From: Trebouxia sp. TZW2008 | Lineage: Eukaryota; Chlorophyta; Trebouxiophyceae; Trebouxiales; Trebouxiaceae | Assembly: GCA_002118135.1 (NCBI GenBank) | Contig: BDIU01000099.1 | Location: 372,001 to 436,000, forward strand | Length of the DNA stretch: 64,000 nucleotides | Reading direction: 5' to 3' | In this document: positions 12,038 to 25,900 of the stretch, piece after piece | Numbering within the stretch: position 1 is the first letter of the stretch | Layout: every line of letters starts with the position of its first letter | Made by a program: the position numbers and the translations under genes | Notes under the pieces: generated by a model | Told to the model about the DNA's origin: nothing | The model's input: only the letters and a program-made list of their open reading frames with translations | Database searches by the model: none

Positions 12038-13380
12038 CCTGCAGCAGCCTGCACAAGGCGCCGAAGCTAGGCATGCAGCGCATAAGCTCCAATGACACGC
12101 TTAATGAGGAGAACGCACTTATGTCAGAAGCTGAGCTGGTAGCCAGAAGCAGCAAAAACTTTCGTTGTTCAACAGCTGTGCACCATCTAGGAAGCGGAAA
12201 TGGGAATCAAAAACATATGAATTGCTGAGATGTTGTTCAACGCTGCATATACACCGATGCAGTGGCCATAGATCACGGTTGCGCTTCTACGATCAGTCAA
12301 GTATCAGCAGCCTACCTCAAGGCAGGCTCGATGCACCACGCGACAACAAGGAAAGCGAACAGGATTCACGGGACGTTCTTGGATGATGTTGTGTCCTGCC
12401 TGAGCTTTGCAGGCTCTTCGCAGTCCGCTAAGATGCGTCTGCTGTATCAAAACCGATTTGTATTAGGCGCCATCGAAAATTTGGTTTTAACGCTCGCAGT
12501 TTAACGCTTGCAATTTAACGCTTGCATTCCGACATGCCGGTTTCAGTGAGCAGCTTGCGCTGTGTGAAACATCGCTGCAAGTATCGCAACCAACACGTCG
12601 AGAAGCAGCACACGGTCAGCATTGACGTGTTCGAGCACGCAACATCGAGGGTTGATTGGTTTGCCGTCTGCAAGCTGTCCCCGACTCGGCCATCTACGAC
12701 TCTAACGTTGTCTGAAGCAACACACTCGGCGTATGTCCTGTAGTCTGCTTGTAATCGGACCTCAGCCTGATTTTACAATAGTGATCGGCTCAGCACTTGT
12801 TGGTCTAGGAGTGACCAGGTTTTGCTACACCGCGCGTGATGGCCTCCTTCGACAATAGTCTGACCAGGTCAGCCTGCTTACGCGTCCGCGGTGCTCCTAC
12901 CATCATAAAACATCAATCATTGCCGCTTCATACAGCACTGTCTTTGCATTGTTTGCAGAGATGATTCGGCGCTCGAGCCATCTCAGCCCCAGGTTGCATG
13001 CAACAGAATCCAGACAGGCGAGCCTCTGGGCAACAAAGAGCATCGGGTTCCTGTGGGCTTGAGCAGCCTGAACATCCTCTCTGGGCATCCTCTTGTATCA
13101 CACACCCACAAAGCATTAAGGCAAGTTGCAACTGATACTGGTGTCTGACTGCTGTGTTATTGATGCTGCTTTACTCTTGTTGGCTGCATATGTCTTGAGC
13201 ATTGCCAAAAGTCAGTTTCTGCGCATAGATATCATGCAGGTATAACTGTCAGAGGCATCACGCTTTGTGAGCATGCTCTTGGTGCATCAGCTCCAATCCT
13301 GATCCATGCATGTTTATTATATGGTAAAGATGTTGACTGCCAGGCATAAAATGTTATGATAGAGCTGTCAAGGCCTTTGG
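12038..13380. other. Intergenic region with duplicated F-box/LRR 5' flank
   Basis: No gene is supported. Between about 12,290 and 12,440 the sequence resembles 31,560-31,690 upstream of copy 2; compare CAGTCCGCTAAGATGCGTCT with AAGTCCGCCAGAAAGCTGCT, both preceded by a GTGTC-TG-(C/G)-GAGCTT-GCAGGC-like stretch. The duplication that made the two F-box/LRR copies therefore included upstream sequence. The rest shows nothing I can name. Confidence 0.45.
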
Positions 13381-13900
13381 CTTGCTCCCCTGCGGGTCAG
13401 CAAAGGTGGACGCATTGTCGACATTACCTCAAAATGCAGAGACAGAGCTTGCCTTTATTTTTGACTCCTGTGTGAGTGCTAATGAGAAATTTGGCTTGCT
13501 TCCCTGCAGGTCAGCGAAGGCGGACGCATTGTCATCATTACCTCTGGATGCAGAGACAGAGCTGGCCTTGTTTCCACACCCGGTTCTGCATCAACGCTCC
13601 CTGCACCAAAACAGGAATGTAGCAACGCTAGTTCTGTTTCCCTGCAGGTCAGCAAAGATGGACATATGGGATCATTGCATCTGGATGCAGAAACAGAGCT
13701 TGCCTTGTTTCCAGACCCGGTTCTGCATCAACGCTCCCGGCTACAAAGCAGAAACGTAGCAACACTAGGTCTGTTTCCCCTGCAGGTCAGCAAAGGTGGC
13801 CACATTGGCATCATTGCATCTGGATGCAGAGACAGAGCTTGCCTTGTTTCCAGATATGCCCATCTCTGCACCAAGGTGGAAATGGAGCAACATTGGGTCC
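13381..13900 (+). repeat. Four tandem exon-sized units, about 137 bp
   Basis: Four units carry CCCTGCAGGTCAGC-AAGG followed by a coding-like segment (SAK-DALSSLPLDAETELALF in the cleanest frame). The last unit opens the 13786-14000 exon. The others have the same acceptor but no clear donor, and some are out of frame. Extra exons or decaying copies are both possible. Confidence 0.7.
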
Positions 13901-16900
13901 GCTCCTGTCCTTCACAGCTTCAGCAAGCAACCGCCAGCTTCAAGCAAGCCTGCTGTTGATGTCAACGATACCATCCAACCTAGCACAGCCCAATGTTCAG
14001 GTAGGCCTCTGCACTTTGATCAAGGCATTGTAAGCAAAGCAAAGGTTGTCATGTTTCCCCTTTCCTTTTTTGGCTGGGGTATGTATCATAAATCTCCTGT
14101 GTGAAAGGACACACTAGATAGAAAGGTCTGGAATGAGTTCGGACGACACAGGTTCAATGGCTGACCATCAGACGATTTGACTGTGATGCTCACAGCAAAC
14201 TGGTGAGAAAGGGTTTTGTGCACGCTAACCGCGCATCCTGTCAGAGACTGTGTGGCATGGTGGTCTGATTGTCAGAACCCAAGCATCACACGGAATTTCC
14301 AGCCTGTTCAATTCTCACAACTCTGCTCACAGCCACAAAGCCACCAATTGAGACAACTCTGCTCACAAGCACATACCCACTGATTTTCACATCAGGTCCT
14401 GCAAACGCAACAGCAGTGTCTCACCATACTCTGTGCCTGTTGCAGTTTCTGACAGCCTTGGTCACAACTTGATGAAACGCCTACAGGAGGGAACTCAAGT
14501 TTTGTGATAAACACGCATCCACCCGCTGTCACAACTCTGCTCACACCCACGTACCCACCATTTGTCACAACTCTGCACACACCCACACATTCATCAGCAG
14601 TATCTCATCAAACTCTCCGCCTGCTGCAGTTTCTGACGAGTCTGGTTGACGTCTTAATGATATTCCTACAAGAGGGGCTCAGCTCAGATCGAATTCATCA
14701 GTGGCTAGGGCCTGTGTGACTCTTGCAAGCTTCTTGTCAGCAAAATTTGACCATACTGTTTGCCTGCTGCAGTTTTAGACAGGCCTGATTCACGTCTTGA
14801 TGACATCTCTGCAAGAAGGACTCAGCTCAGGTCAATTTCTCCATCAGTGGCTAGGGCCTGTGTGACTCTTCCAGGCTTCTCACCTGAGAAGACAAACCCT
14901 GTTTCATGCACGGCCCAACCCTTCAGAGCAGAGTGCTTACCAATGAGGGCAGACCCTGCTACCTGCACTGATCAAGACCCCAGAACAGGGCAGGGCCAAG
15001 CTGGGCAGCAGGGCAATGATACGCAACAGGCCTTCTACATGTCAGGTAAGCTATCAACAGCGTCAGAAACAATGTTGCTGTGTGTGAATGCAGCAAAAGA
15101 AAGAATGCTGCTGAATGCAAATGCAGCAATAGGTGAATTTAAGCAAGTCAACAATGTGGCTTTGTTAGTATGGGCGTTGCAATAGCATATCATACCTGTG
15201 CTGTTATTCAACATGTCACTGTACCCCAAAGGCTGTCACTACTGACTGCTTGTACGCCTGAGGTGTGCAAAGCTTGCATTAGCATTGGAGTTGACTGATT
15301 GCATGTGTCGTTATGACAAAGGCATCAGCCTGTGCTTCAGCATCAGCGCTGACTGTATGCTTACAGTGGCAGGGTCAGGGCTGGTCTTGCTCCTTTTTAC
15401 TGTTGACAGACACTGATCTTTACAGATAAAAGCTGCAACATGCGAGCCCTGCCCATGCAGGCTTCAAGTCGCAACATGGCTCTGGAGCAATTTAGCACGC
15501 ACCTTGGATGCTTCATTTTGAAGCTGTGCCAGTGCAACATACTCACACATAGCTAATGCAACACATCCACAGCGCAAATCAGTACAGTACGGGAATACCC
15601 ATTGCCATCAAGCGCCCTTAGGACCAACACCCTGTGAACACCACAGTCATAGCTTAAACATTGCATGAAGACAACCCTGCAGGAACATTGTCATCGTAAT
15701 CAATCGTTGCCATCTGAATGCCATGATGCTTGTGAGCAGCAAGCAGAAGGAACAGCTTTCTGGTATTTAGTGCACTTGTCATCCGCCAAAGTGTACAGTA
15801 CAGGGGAGAGGTCGTCCGGTGTTGGACGGGAGCAGGCCTTGTAGCAAGCAGATGTCGCAACTGTGCCAATGGCTGCAGCAGATGTTGGATTGATGAAGTG
15901 GTACTGCCCAAGGGCATCAAAAGCATACTGTACAAGCTTGGTGCATGTCCATTGCTTGTAGGTGTGCAAGCAGAGACATGCTATGGACAGTGTACTGGGC
16001 AGACTTCAAGCGGTGTTGGGCAGGAGCAGGCCTTGTACCAAGCGAGTGTCTCAGCTGAGCCAACTACTGCAGCAGATGCAAATTGGATTGATGAAGTGGC
16101 ACTGCCCAAGGTAATGTAACAAGACCAATGGACAAACGCAGGCATGTACAGTGATCTGGAGAGTATGCAGCACTGAAATGCAAAGAAAATATTGAAACGC
16201 AGAATACAGCAGCTCTGATATGCAACAAGGCAGTGTTTCTGAGTGCCAACCACAACATGGGGCTGAGTGTCACTCACAGATTGCAGATGATGTTTTGCAG
16301 TAGGCTGTGCCAAATGTTCAAGCTGAATGGCACTCTGTTGAGGCAATTGCTCTTGCAAGCACAGCATACATTGAGAAGAAAGATTAGCGCATGCCCTCTG
16401 ACTGATCCAGCCAGACTCGGGGCTGACAAATGTTTCAAGATTTTGATGCCGCCTGTGTCTTAGACACATGATTGACCGCAGGCTCTGCCAGGGTCAAGAC
16501 TGGACACCAGCCTGCTAAAGCGGTGGCTGCTGGAAACCCTAGCCTCCCTCCACCTGCATCACTCCACATTGGCTGCTGCAGATGCCACCTCCCGCCAACA
16601 GCAGCACTCAGCAGCTGCTGCAGCAGCTGTCAGGGCAGTTGAGCTCAGCCTGGCAGGAATCAGCCTTGAAGACGAAGAGGCCAACATGGGCGAAGAGGCA
16701 TCCTCCCGCCAGAAGCAACACTCAGCAGCCGCTGCAGCAGCTGTCAGGGCAGTTGAACTCAGTATGGCAGGAATCAGCCTTGGAGAAGCAGCAGACAAGG
16801 GCAATGAAGCCAGTCCTGCAGCTGATGTTAGGGCAGATTGGGACGGCAAGCACAATTTACCTGTCAGAAGATTGCCATCAACAGTTGTAGCAGCTGCTGC

Positions 16901-19900
16901 AGAAGCTGCTCGGGCAGCTCACAGTGTAGCTGCAGTGCCATGTGCAGTCTCAGCCAGTCACCAGTCTGGCCACGTACAGGATGGGGGACCCCATTCCAAC
17001 CCCAACACCAGTCCCCATCGCAATCCCTATGCATCAACCCACTCCGATTTCCACTCTCACCTCCATCCCAAGCTGCACCCCTGCTTGAGCCCCCTTGCCC
17101 TCAGGCACATTGATGCAGCCATGGACGACAGCCACACGGCAGGATCAATAGCCAGTCTGCTGGACATCACACACTCTGGAGGGGTCAGTCTGCCAGGAGG
17201 TGGTGCTGAAGCAGCTGAAGATCATGTCTGCTTGCTTTGACCAGCTGTGTCATGAGGTGACGCCTTGCTCTTTTAGATTGCAGCAAGTGACCATATGTCA
17301 CACTCAATATGCAATACTTGATGCATGCTTTGCAAGTAACTGAGAGTATCAATGACAGAGGATGGTTTGTGCGCACACAGACTGTGCATTGCCTTTGCTT
17401 TTGCAAAATATATTGTTGGCTGCTGCCAGCCGTCAGGTGCATGGCTGTCATATAGCAATTACAGTCTTGGTGCCCTGTGGCTTGCAGGTGAAACTGCAAT
17501 GTCAGGTGCGGGGCGACCTAATGGCAGAACTGTGGCAGAATCTGTGCTGCCTCACTTCTGCTTCTTTGACAGCTGGCGAGGCAGCTGGAGCCAAGTCAGC
17601 TGCATGTGCAGCTGCCAGTGAGGCTCTGTGGGCTGCCATGCCAGCAGTACAAGATGCTTACATGAGGTGATATTAGTAGTGACCTTGACAAAGTCCATAA
17701 TGATATAGCATGACAATCTTCCCATTTCCTAGCACATCTCCTAGGTCTTGTGCAGTTGCCAGCGAGGCTTTGTGTTTTGCCATGCCAGCAGTAAAGGCTG
17801 CTTACATGAGATGATATTTGCAGTAACATCAGTGATATTGATACCAAGGCGGACAGGATGTGTTCAGAGTGATTGCTCATGTGTGCTGACATCAAGTGCA
17901 GCGCATACAAATTTTGTAAAATGCAGATCTGTCAACTGTGCTAGAGTGTGCAGTCACACAGCTCCTGCTGTTGCATAACGCAGACTAACATTGTAGATTG
18001 AAATTCTGTGATGTGATTTGCAGAGATTTGTACGCCTTGGCAAGTCACAATCAGTTGAGCAGATCTGAAGCTGTTTGCATCTGACTTGATGGTCTGGTGA
18101 CTGACATGGTTTCAAAAGCTGTCACATCAAACTGCTGATGTTTAGGGAGAAGCAGAAGCGCACCGCAGCTGAGCAGCATCTGGCTGCAGCAGTTGCCCAA
18201 GCGGCTGCTGACAGCGCCAGATGGCGGGAAGAGGTGCATCTGAAGCAGGTTCGCATCGACATGCTGGCGGCAGGACACCGAGCCAAGGAAGCTGACTTCA
18301 TGACTCAGCGGGTCCAAGAGCTCCAAGTAAGTCCAATCAATGCCATGTAGCATGGCATAGCATGACAAAGCATGGCACAGCATGGCATAGCATGCCAGAG
18401 CATGGTATATAATGGCATAGTATGGCATAGCATCTTGTGCCTGGCGCAATGCCTTTGTCACTAGCATTGCATGATGTCAAGCTTCTCAAATTGTGCCTGC
18501 AGTGGTGTATGTATTGGCGATTTCAGCACTGTTGCATGAAGTAATGTGAGGTCCAAGCTGGACAGGAACGACCTTGCATGCCGACATAACTTCAGATCGA
18601 GACAAGCTGCTTTAGACAGTGACCTGTTGATGTTGAAACGTGGGATATGAATGCATTCTTGTTGTGAAGTTGATGCAAAAAAGTATGGTTGACTGCATGC
18701 TGAGGGCGATGCACCTCTGAGCAAGATAAGACGCGTGTGTGCTGAGTGTGCAGGGTTATGTGGCAGGGCTCAAGGGTGACTTGGCAGCATCGCGCAGGGA
18801 GGTTACAACTGGGCAGAAGCGCCACACCGCACTGAGGGAGCAGTTACAGGCGGTGCAGCAGGAGTTAGGGGGGTTGAGACACATTCACAATAAGAGTCAT
18901 CACACCAGAAATCTTTGTTTTCGATGAAGGGCAATACCTATCAAGAGAGTAAAGCTGTGTTGCTTTTGCTGAGTGTGCAGGGTGATGTGGCGGGAAGGAA
19001 GGGTGACCTGGCAGCATCATGGACGGATGTTACAGCTGGGCAGAAGCGCCACACCGCGGTGAGGGAGCAGTTACAGGCGGTGCAGCAGGAGTCAGAGGGG
19101 TCAAGGCGCATGAAGAACCAAACCCATCACACCAGAAACCTTTCTGGTGAAGACAAACCTCCCAGGGAAAGAGCAGCGGTGACTTGCTTGTGGTGAGTGT
19201 ACAGGGTGATGTGGCGGGGCTGAAGGGTGACCTGGCAGCATCACGCAGGGAGGTTACAGCTGCGCAGAAGCGACACACTGGGGTGAGGGAGCAGTTACAG
19301 GCAGTACAGCAGGAGTTAGAGGGGTTGAGGCGGGAGCGGCCTGCCTTGACACCACGCCCTGTTAGAGAAATTACTGCCCTCAAGGATCTCATCAACAATG
19401 AAAAGGTATGTGCTCCTGTTCTCTTGTTGTTTCTTGGTTTGAAAACCTTCACAAACACAGAGTGACAACCCCAATGGAGCTGGGGTCAATCTAAATGAAC
19501 ATCAAAGGTGCTAACATATTTGGGCTTATATCAAGCACTGCTGCATGCTGCTTTGACTTGCCTGGACAGAGCTGTCTGTTCCCTTACAAAAGACATTAGA
19601 GAGCAGTGGCACACAGAGCCTTGAGTGAGTTGATGGTTGGTATGCAGTGGCACAAAATATGTTTGGACAAATTTGCAGGCAGTTCATAGCTCAGGCAGGG
19701 TCACAGGAGCTCACCGGCAAGCATGTAAATCTTGGTTATGCTACTGCTGATGTCAAGTCTGTCACTGCATGCAGTTGATGCCAATTCTGGAGGCTGCACT
19801 GTTTGCAAAAGTGCCAACAGAGGACCTGCACAGGCTTTTGGTTGGCGAGTCGCACCAGAGATTGAACCTGGGACCCTTCTTCAAGTGGACAGGCGCTCTA

Positions 19901-22900
19901 AGAGCAGACTTTGCCAGGGCTGAGGCAACCAGTGAGGCTGGGGCCAAGTGGGGCCAAGTGCCCCGCCGTCTCATGGCTGCTTGCCTGCGCAACAATAACC
20001 TCGCACCACTCAAGGTACAGCAATCTTGTGTTGTGACAAGACTTGATGTAAGGGCAATGGTTGCAACAACAATTTGATCTAGGGACGATGCCATGGGAAT
20101 AAGTGCAGTTGTCACACAAAGATCACTGGAGCAGCACTCTGCCTGCGCATCTTTAGAACAGCATGCTCACTGTCTCTCCGCCCAACAGAAGTGTCACAGC
20201 CCTTCACGCGATTGCAGACTTCCTTCCAATGCAGACATTGAGGTAGCTGCTTACCTTGAGTCTGGCGCAGGGTCAAATGCCAGACAGCGTCCTGGACATG
20301 TCAGTGGTAGCCCTGCAGCATGGAGTCAGCCCAGACAGCTTGGTTGCTTTGCTCAATGGCAATGTCTCGGATTCTGGGGTTGATGTGACTCCCTTCAAAG
20401 AGCTGGGGGGAGCCCTCAGTAGGCTGGCTGAAGAGGAGCGGCGGCTTGGCAGCAAAGTGACTGAAGCGATTGAAGTCAGCACCAACTAATCCTTGTCATC
20501 AGTCTTTACATGCTTTTTAGTGAAGATTCAAGACCCAGCTAGGTGCATACAAAAGCAGTGTACTGCCTCCAGTGTTGATGCCTGTCAGCAGCGAGATAAA
20601 GCGACATAGAGATGCCATTGGCACAGATTGATCAAGCGTAAGCAGTCCTGCTTGGCGTGACTGCCTGTTTGCTACTGTGCAGAGAGCTCAGTGCAGCACA
20701 CCACAGCGCACCAGAGCTTTTGGCATGCTTCATGACTTGCTCGGCAAACTTTCAACTGCCAATCTGTATGCTGTGATGCAGCCAGCACAACAGAGCACTT
20801 GATGCAGCTATCAAGATTGCACAGCTGACATTACACTGACGCCCTGATAAATATGATGCAGCGAGCTCAGCACAGCACAACAGAGCGCTTTTCAGAAATA
20901 CAAGGCGCCAACAGCAAGCTGCAGAGGGAGGTGACTCACCTCAGGCAGCAGCTGACTAAGATTGCTGAGGAGAGGGAAGCTGCAGCAGCAGCTGAGAAGA
21001 AGAGGCTTGCAGACAGAATACGGCGAAGGCCTGAGCCCAGCAAGGCCTTCAAGGTAAGAAAATTTTGTTATTTGTGATTCTGGCATGAAAGCATCATTTC
21101 TCAGCCATACAGATGCAAGTGACTTCATTTGTGGTACTTTAGGGTTCAGGGTCTATGATTGCTTGCTGTCTGTGAGCATAATGTTTGTGCAAAGTTGTTC
21201 TCAAACAAGTGGGGCTTTGGGTTGCAGAATCTATTGGATTTGGCGTGGAGTCAAATTTTTGTCGGCCTGGGGTCAGGTGACGCCATTCCCATATTCTTCA
21301 CAACTTCTGAAAGCTTTAATTCTGGGGTGCAGGACCTGTTGGGGGTAGAGTGGGGTGGGGAGTTTGTTGGCTTGGGGCTAGACGACACCATCCCCAAGTT
21401 CCTCCGCACCAATGCCAAAATCAAAAACCACCACATGGGTAAGGTGAGGCTTGTACTCTGCTTTCTGCACCATACATCCTCAAATTGATCGCGCCTAACT
21501 GGTTCAATCTGCCCTGCGCGATCAGCTCGATTTCTTCTTGTGACTCTGCACAAAATGCCCTGCACAAAGTGATAAAAAATTGGCTCAAAAGTGCCCACAA
21601 AGCTCGAGATTCACAGTTCTCGGCCAATTTTGGCCATATTTTGCCAAGTGCGCGATGTGTCAAAAACTGCTGGAGGCCCTGCAAGAAGGGGTGCGCATGC
21701 AGGTCTGAGATCACAGCGAACATGGTTCATTTGTCACTCAGTGTATGATTGTGATGTGTGTGCGTGTAGGTGGATGCAAAGATGGCAATTCAGGAGATCT
21801 GAAATGCCAAGAGGGTCACAATTGTCAGTATGACTGAGATATAAACAGGCTCATGCTTGTCAGTATGACTGTTGGGCAAGTATGAATGCAGCTCTCAGTG
21901 TGAAAGTGATGTGTGTGCCTGCAGGTGGAGGCAGAGATGGCAATCCGGGAGATCTGGAACGTCCACAGCATTGCATTTGCAGATATGATTGTGATGCAAA
22001 TGTGATCATGAATGTTGATATGACCATTATGCAACACTAATTAGGGTTGTCGGTAAACCCATGACGTTTGTACATTCAGGTGGAGGCAGAGATGGCAATC
22101 CAGGAGATCTGGAATGCCAAGAGGCTGCATGAAGGAGAAAAAGGCGCTGCTGTGCACCTGCAGGACTTCTTCTACCTCTACCTTGTCAGGTCAGAACCTA
22201 GCATCAATTTGTCTAAATTCTCAGGCCATAACCCTATCCTAAATTGCATGAAGGGGAGAAGGGTGCTACTGTGCACCTGCAGGGATTCTTCTACCTCTGC
22301 CTTGTCAGGTTAGAAACCTAGCCTGACTTAGCCATAGCTTCTCTACATAGTTCACTCAAACCCTAGCCTGCATTCCTTCACCTTGTCAGGTCTGGATCCT
22401 CTCTTGAGTGGCTGTACAGTAGCTCTTCTTTACAATGACTGCCTGTATGCTTGTGACATCTCACCAAATTCCCTCCGTGAACGGTGCCACTGCAGTCAGC
22501 ATGCAGCGATGTAGCGACTGACTGTTTTCATCATAGAGCATATCCCCATATTCAGTGTACAAATAGAACAGCAGGTGTGCTGCCTATGTCTGCTTGCCTC
22601 TTCTGGCAGGCTCTGGTTGATGATGAACACATCATAGCATGCCCAGGTTTGCCTCGGAATTGACAAAGTATGCTACAGCCTACTCTCATGGTATCTCCTG
22701 TTTAGTCATGATTTCTTCTTGCAGGAAGTATGGCGACCCCAGGATTGTCCTGGACTTGGCGTACAACTTGACCTACAGCTGGCACAAGTTTTCTTGGGAT
22801 GCTGACTGTGCAGTCTTCATCAACCTGCTGAAAGGTAGACAGATGCAATCCCCTGCTGTTGAGTTGTTGTGCATCGTGCTGTTCTGCTCACATGCTGTTC

Positions 22901-25900
22901 AACATACAAGAAATTGCAATTCTTGGGATGCTGACTGTGCAGTCTTCATCATCATGCTGAAAGGCAGGCATACGCATTCTAGTGCTCATCACTTCCTGAC
23001 CATCGCACTGCTGCGCTTGCAACGATACATGCTGGGCATTATGGAAATGAAGCGCTGTGTGCGCCCTGGCTTAGGTCTTCAGGACGCATCGGCACCGAAA
23101 ACCCCAATTGTATTTGCAGCACATCATTGTATGTAAAAATAGCATGTGTTGTCCCATAGTTTCAATCCAACATGCTGTTAGTATGTCAATGATGCTGCAA
23201 GGTAAATCCTGTAAGTGACTGTGACGACTCATACCCCTAGGCGAATGCTCTGGTGAATAAGATGCTGCAAACTTGACATTATGCATGTGTGGGACAGCCG
23301 TGCCAGAGGTGATCTCTGAGGCGCAGCACTTGTCATTGCATTGATTACGATGCTGCAAGCTCAGCATTGTGTATGTATGGGGCACATGCTCTGGAGTGGA
23401 AGATCCGGAATAAAAACGCCCTGTCTGACTCTCAACATTTTGAACGATTACACATCCTTATCTTGATGCTCAAAACAAGGAAGCTTGGTGAGACAGGAGC
23501 CGTGCTACACAAACCTAGCACCTGTGCTCAAAAGTGTGACAAATGAGTATTGTTGTTATAGGTGATGTGCCAGAGGAGACATTTGAGGCGCAGCAGAGGC
23601 TGCAAGTGGACGTGCTCGACCTGTTCCGCATGGTGGATCGTGCTGCCAATGGAACTCTCACAGGACACCTTCCCAAGAGAGAGATCCAAGTCTTGCTCAA
23701 AGGTACATTTGATTCACGGCACTATTTCCCACCAATTTTCAAACTTTGCTGATGCAAAAGTAGAATCACCCTGAACCTGTGTCTATCTTGAATGACGGAG
23801 CAAGCTTACAAAGCTTTGCCGTGTCAAGCTACAGCTGCACCCTTGTCTTACTACTTTGATTTTCCTGCCAAAATTGGGTTCTAGTCAGCTGTTGCTGATT
23901 TCAACTGGATCCAAGAGCATGCTTGCTGCTTTCAACTATACATATTTTAAGTTAATATAAAACTTTGATTTTAGCTTGTTCCCATGCAATCCAGTCATAG
24001 TCAGAACATGCCAACCTCTGATCAGGATGAGGTCCTGGGTTCAAACTCTGGCTCTGACTGGAGCTTGCCACTTAGCTTCATTTCGCTGGGAGCCGGTATT
24101 GCATTGCAGGTCATCTCCCAGTGCAGCAAGGCTAGGATGCAAGTCAATATTCTTTTGGCTGTGCTGCAATCTGCATGTGTCACTTGTGATGCCTTGCTTG
24201 CTAAAAGCTTAATCCAAGCAGTCGTCTTGTGGGTTGGGGAATATATTCATGCAAATTTTGCTAGAATGCATGCCACATTCAGTCCTGGCCAGCATTTGCT
24301 GAGTTGACTGATACAATCAGGTCCTAGGTTCAAGTCCTGGTCAGGGCTGGAGCTTGCTGCTTAGCTTCATTTCGCTGGGAGCCGCTACTGCAGTGCAGGT
24401 CATCTCCCAGTGAGGCAAGGCTAGGATGCAAGTCAAACTTTTTTGGACATAAGCTTTTGTCTAGTCAAGACTACATGCAGTCCCATGGGCAGCTGTGTGA
24501 TCTGAGACAAACAGTTTGCTAAGCAACCATTGTGTGGCTTGCAGACAAGGATCTTCATGCATTTGTCCACCTGTGCATCTCCCATGCGGGGTGCTTGTCA
24601 CACTTCATGCAATAGACAATTCAGCAGCATCAAGCTGTGTTCAACGCACAGGCTTCTTGATGGACTCAATAGTGTATGTAGTATAGTGTTCAGCTTCATG
24701 ATCAAACAAATTGACAAGTTTGAATTATGTTATACACAGGCTACTTGACAGAAACCTCAGCAGTACAGCTGCAGCAACTTTTTGAAGCACTGGCACAGGA
24801 GCAACCTGGTGACGCTGTTGCTTACAGAGACCTGCTCTGTGAGGATCAAGAGCTCAGTCAGGTGAGCAGCGTTACGCAACCCAGACCATGACGTTTTGTT
24901 AGTGACATTGTATGTCTTCAAAGCTGCATGTTGGTTTTGGGATGGAATATATGAAGCTAGACTGTGCTGCGCTGTGTTGCGCTGTGCTGCGCTGTGCTTG
25001 CGCTCACAGCCCCCACCACCAAAGCTGGTGCCTGCTCTGAATAGACACACTGAAGCTTTCAAATACCAACACTGCTCAGGATGGCAAGACATACCTAAGA
25101 GGCCACGCACACCTGGCACCTGTGCTCAAACATGTCATCTACGACAATGATTGTATCAGGTCATGACATGCTGACTGCTCTAGGGTCCTTTCACAGAGCT
25201 GTTCAATGCATCAGGCTATTACTGCTCCGGTCATGACATACCAACTGCTTCGTAGTCTGTCATGGACCCCTCAGGGTCATCAGGCTATCGTCACTGCCCA
25301 TATCATGACATGCTGACTGCTCCAGGGTCCTTTTGTGGAGCTGCTGAGACCTCAGGCTATTACTGCTCTGGTCATGACATACTGACTGTCTGTCATGGAG
25401 CCCTCAGGGCTTCAGCCTATTGCCACTGTCCATGTCATGACATGCTGACTGCTCCAGGGTCCTTTCATGGAGCTGTTGAGGCATCAGCACCTGGAGAGGT
25501 GCCTGCTGCGCAGCCAGCATATCACAGACTGCATCCTGGAGGCAGTCCATGAGAGGGGCCTGGAGGGGCGGGGGGTTATGACTGCTGATGACCTGCAAGC
25601 TGCCCTCTCCAGGCATGATTTTTGGGCTGTGATGACTGTGCTTTTTGTTATTGTCAATCGCCACAGAAGGTTTGCCCTGCTTTGAGTGTGTTCCAACAAA
25701 AAATTTTGCTTGTTTTTACAGTGTCCTGTAGATGAGGCAAGAAAGGCCGTGCCGAATGCAAGTTTGCTGTGTCATTCATTTGCAACATGTCAAGATACTG
25801 CCATGCATTATCCTGCCCTGCCAATCTGACTCACTACATAATACGTGTGCCAGAAAGTGTGCATATAACTGAGAGTACTGCTATATTGTTTTCATCGAGA

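Noticed and set aside
12262..13131. Short open frames between F-box/LRR copy 1 and the giant gene
   Set aside because: They lack motifs and start/stop context; part of the interval is the duplicated 5' flank.
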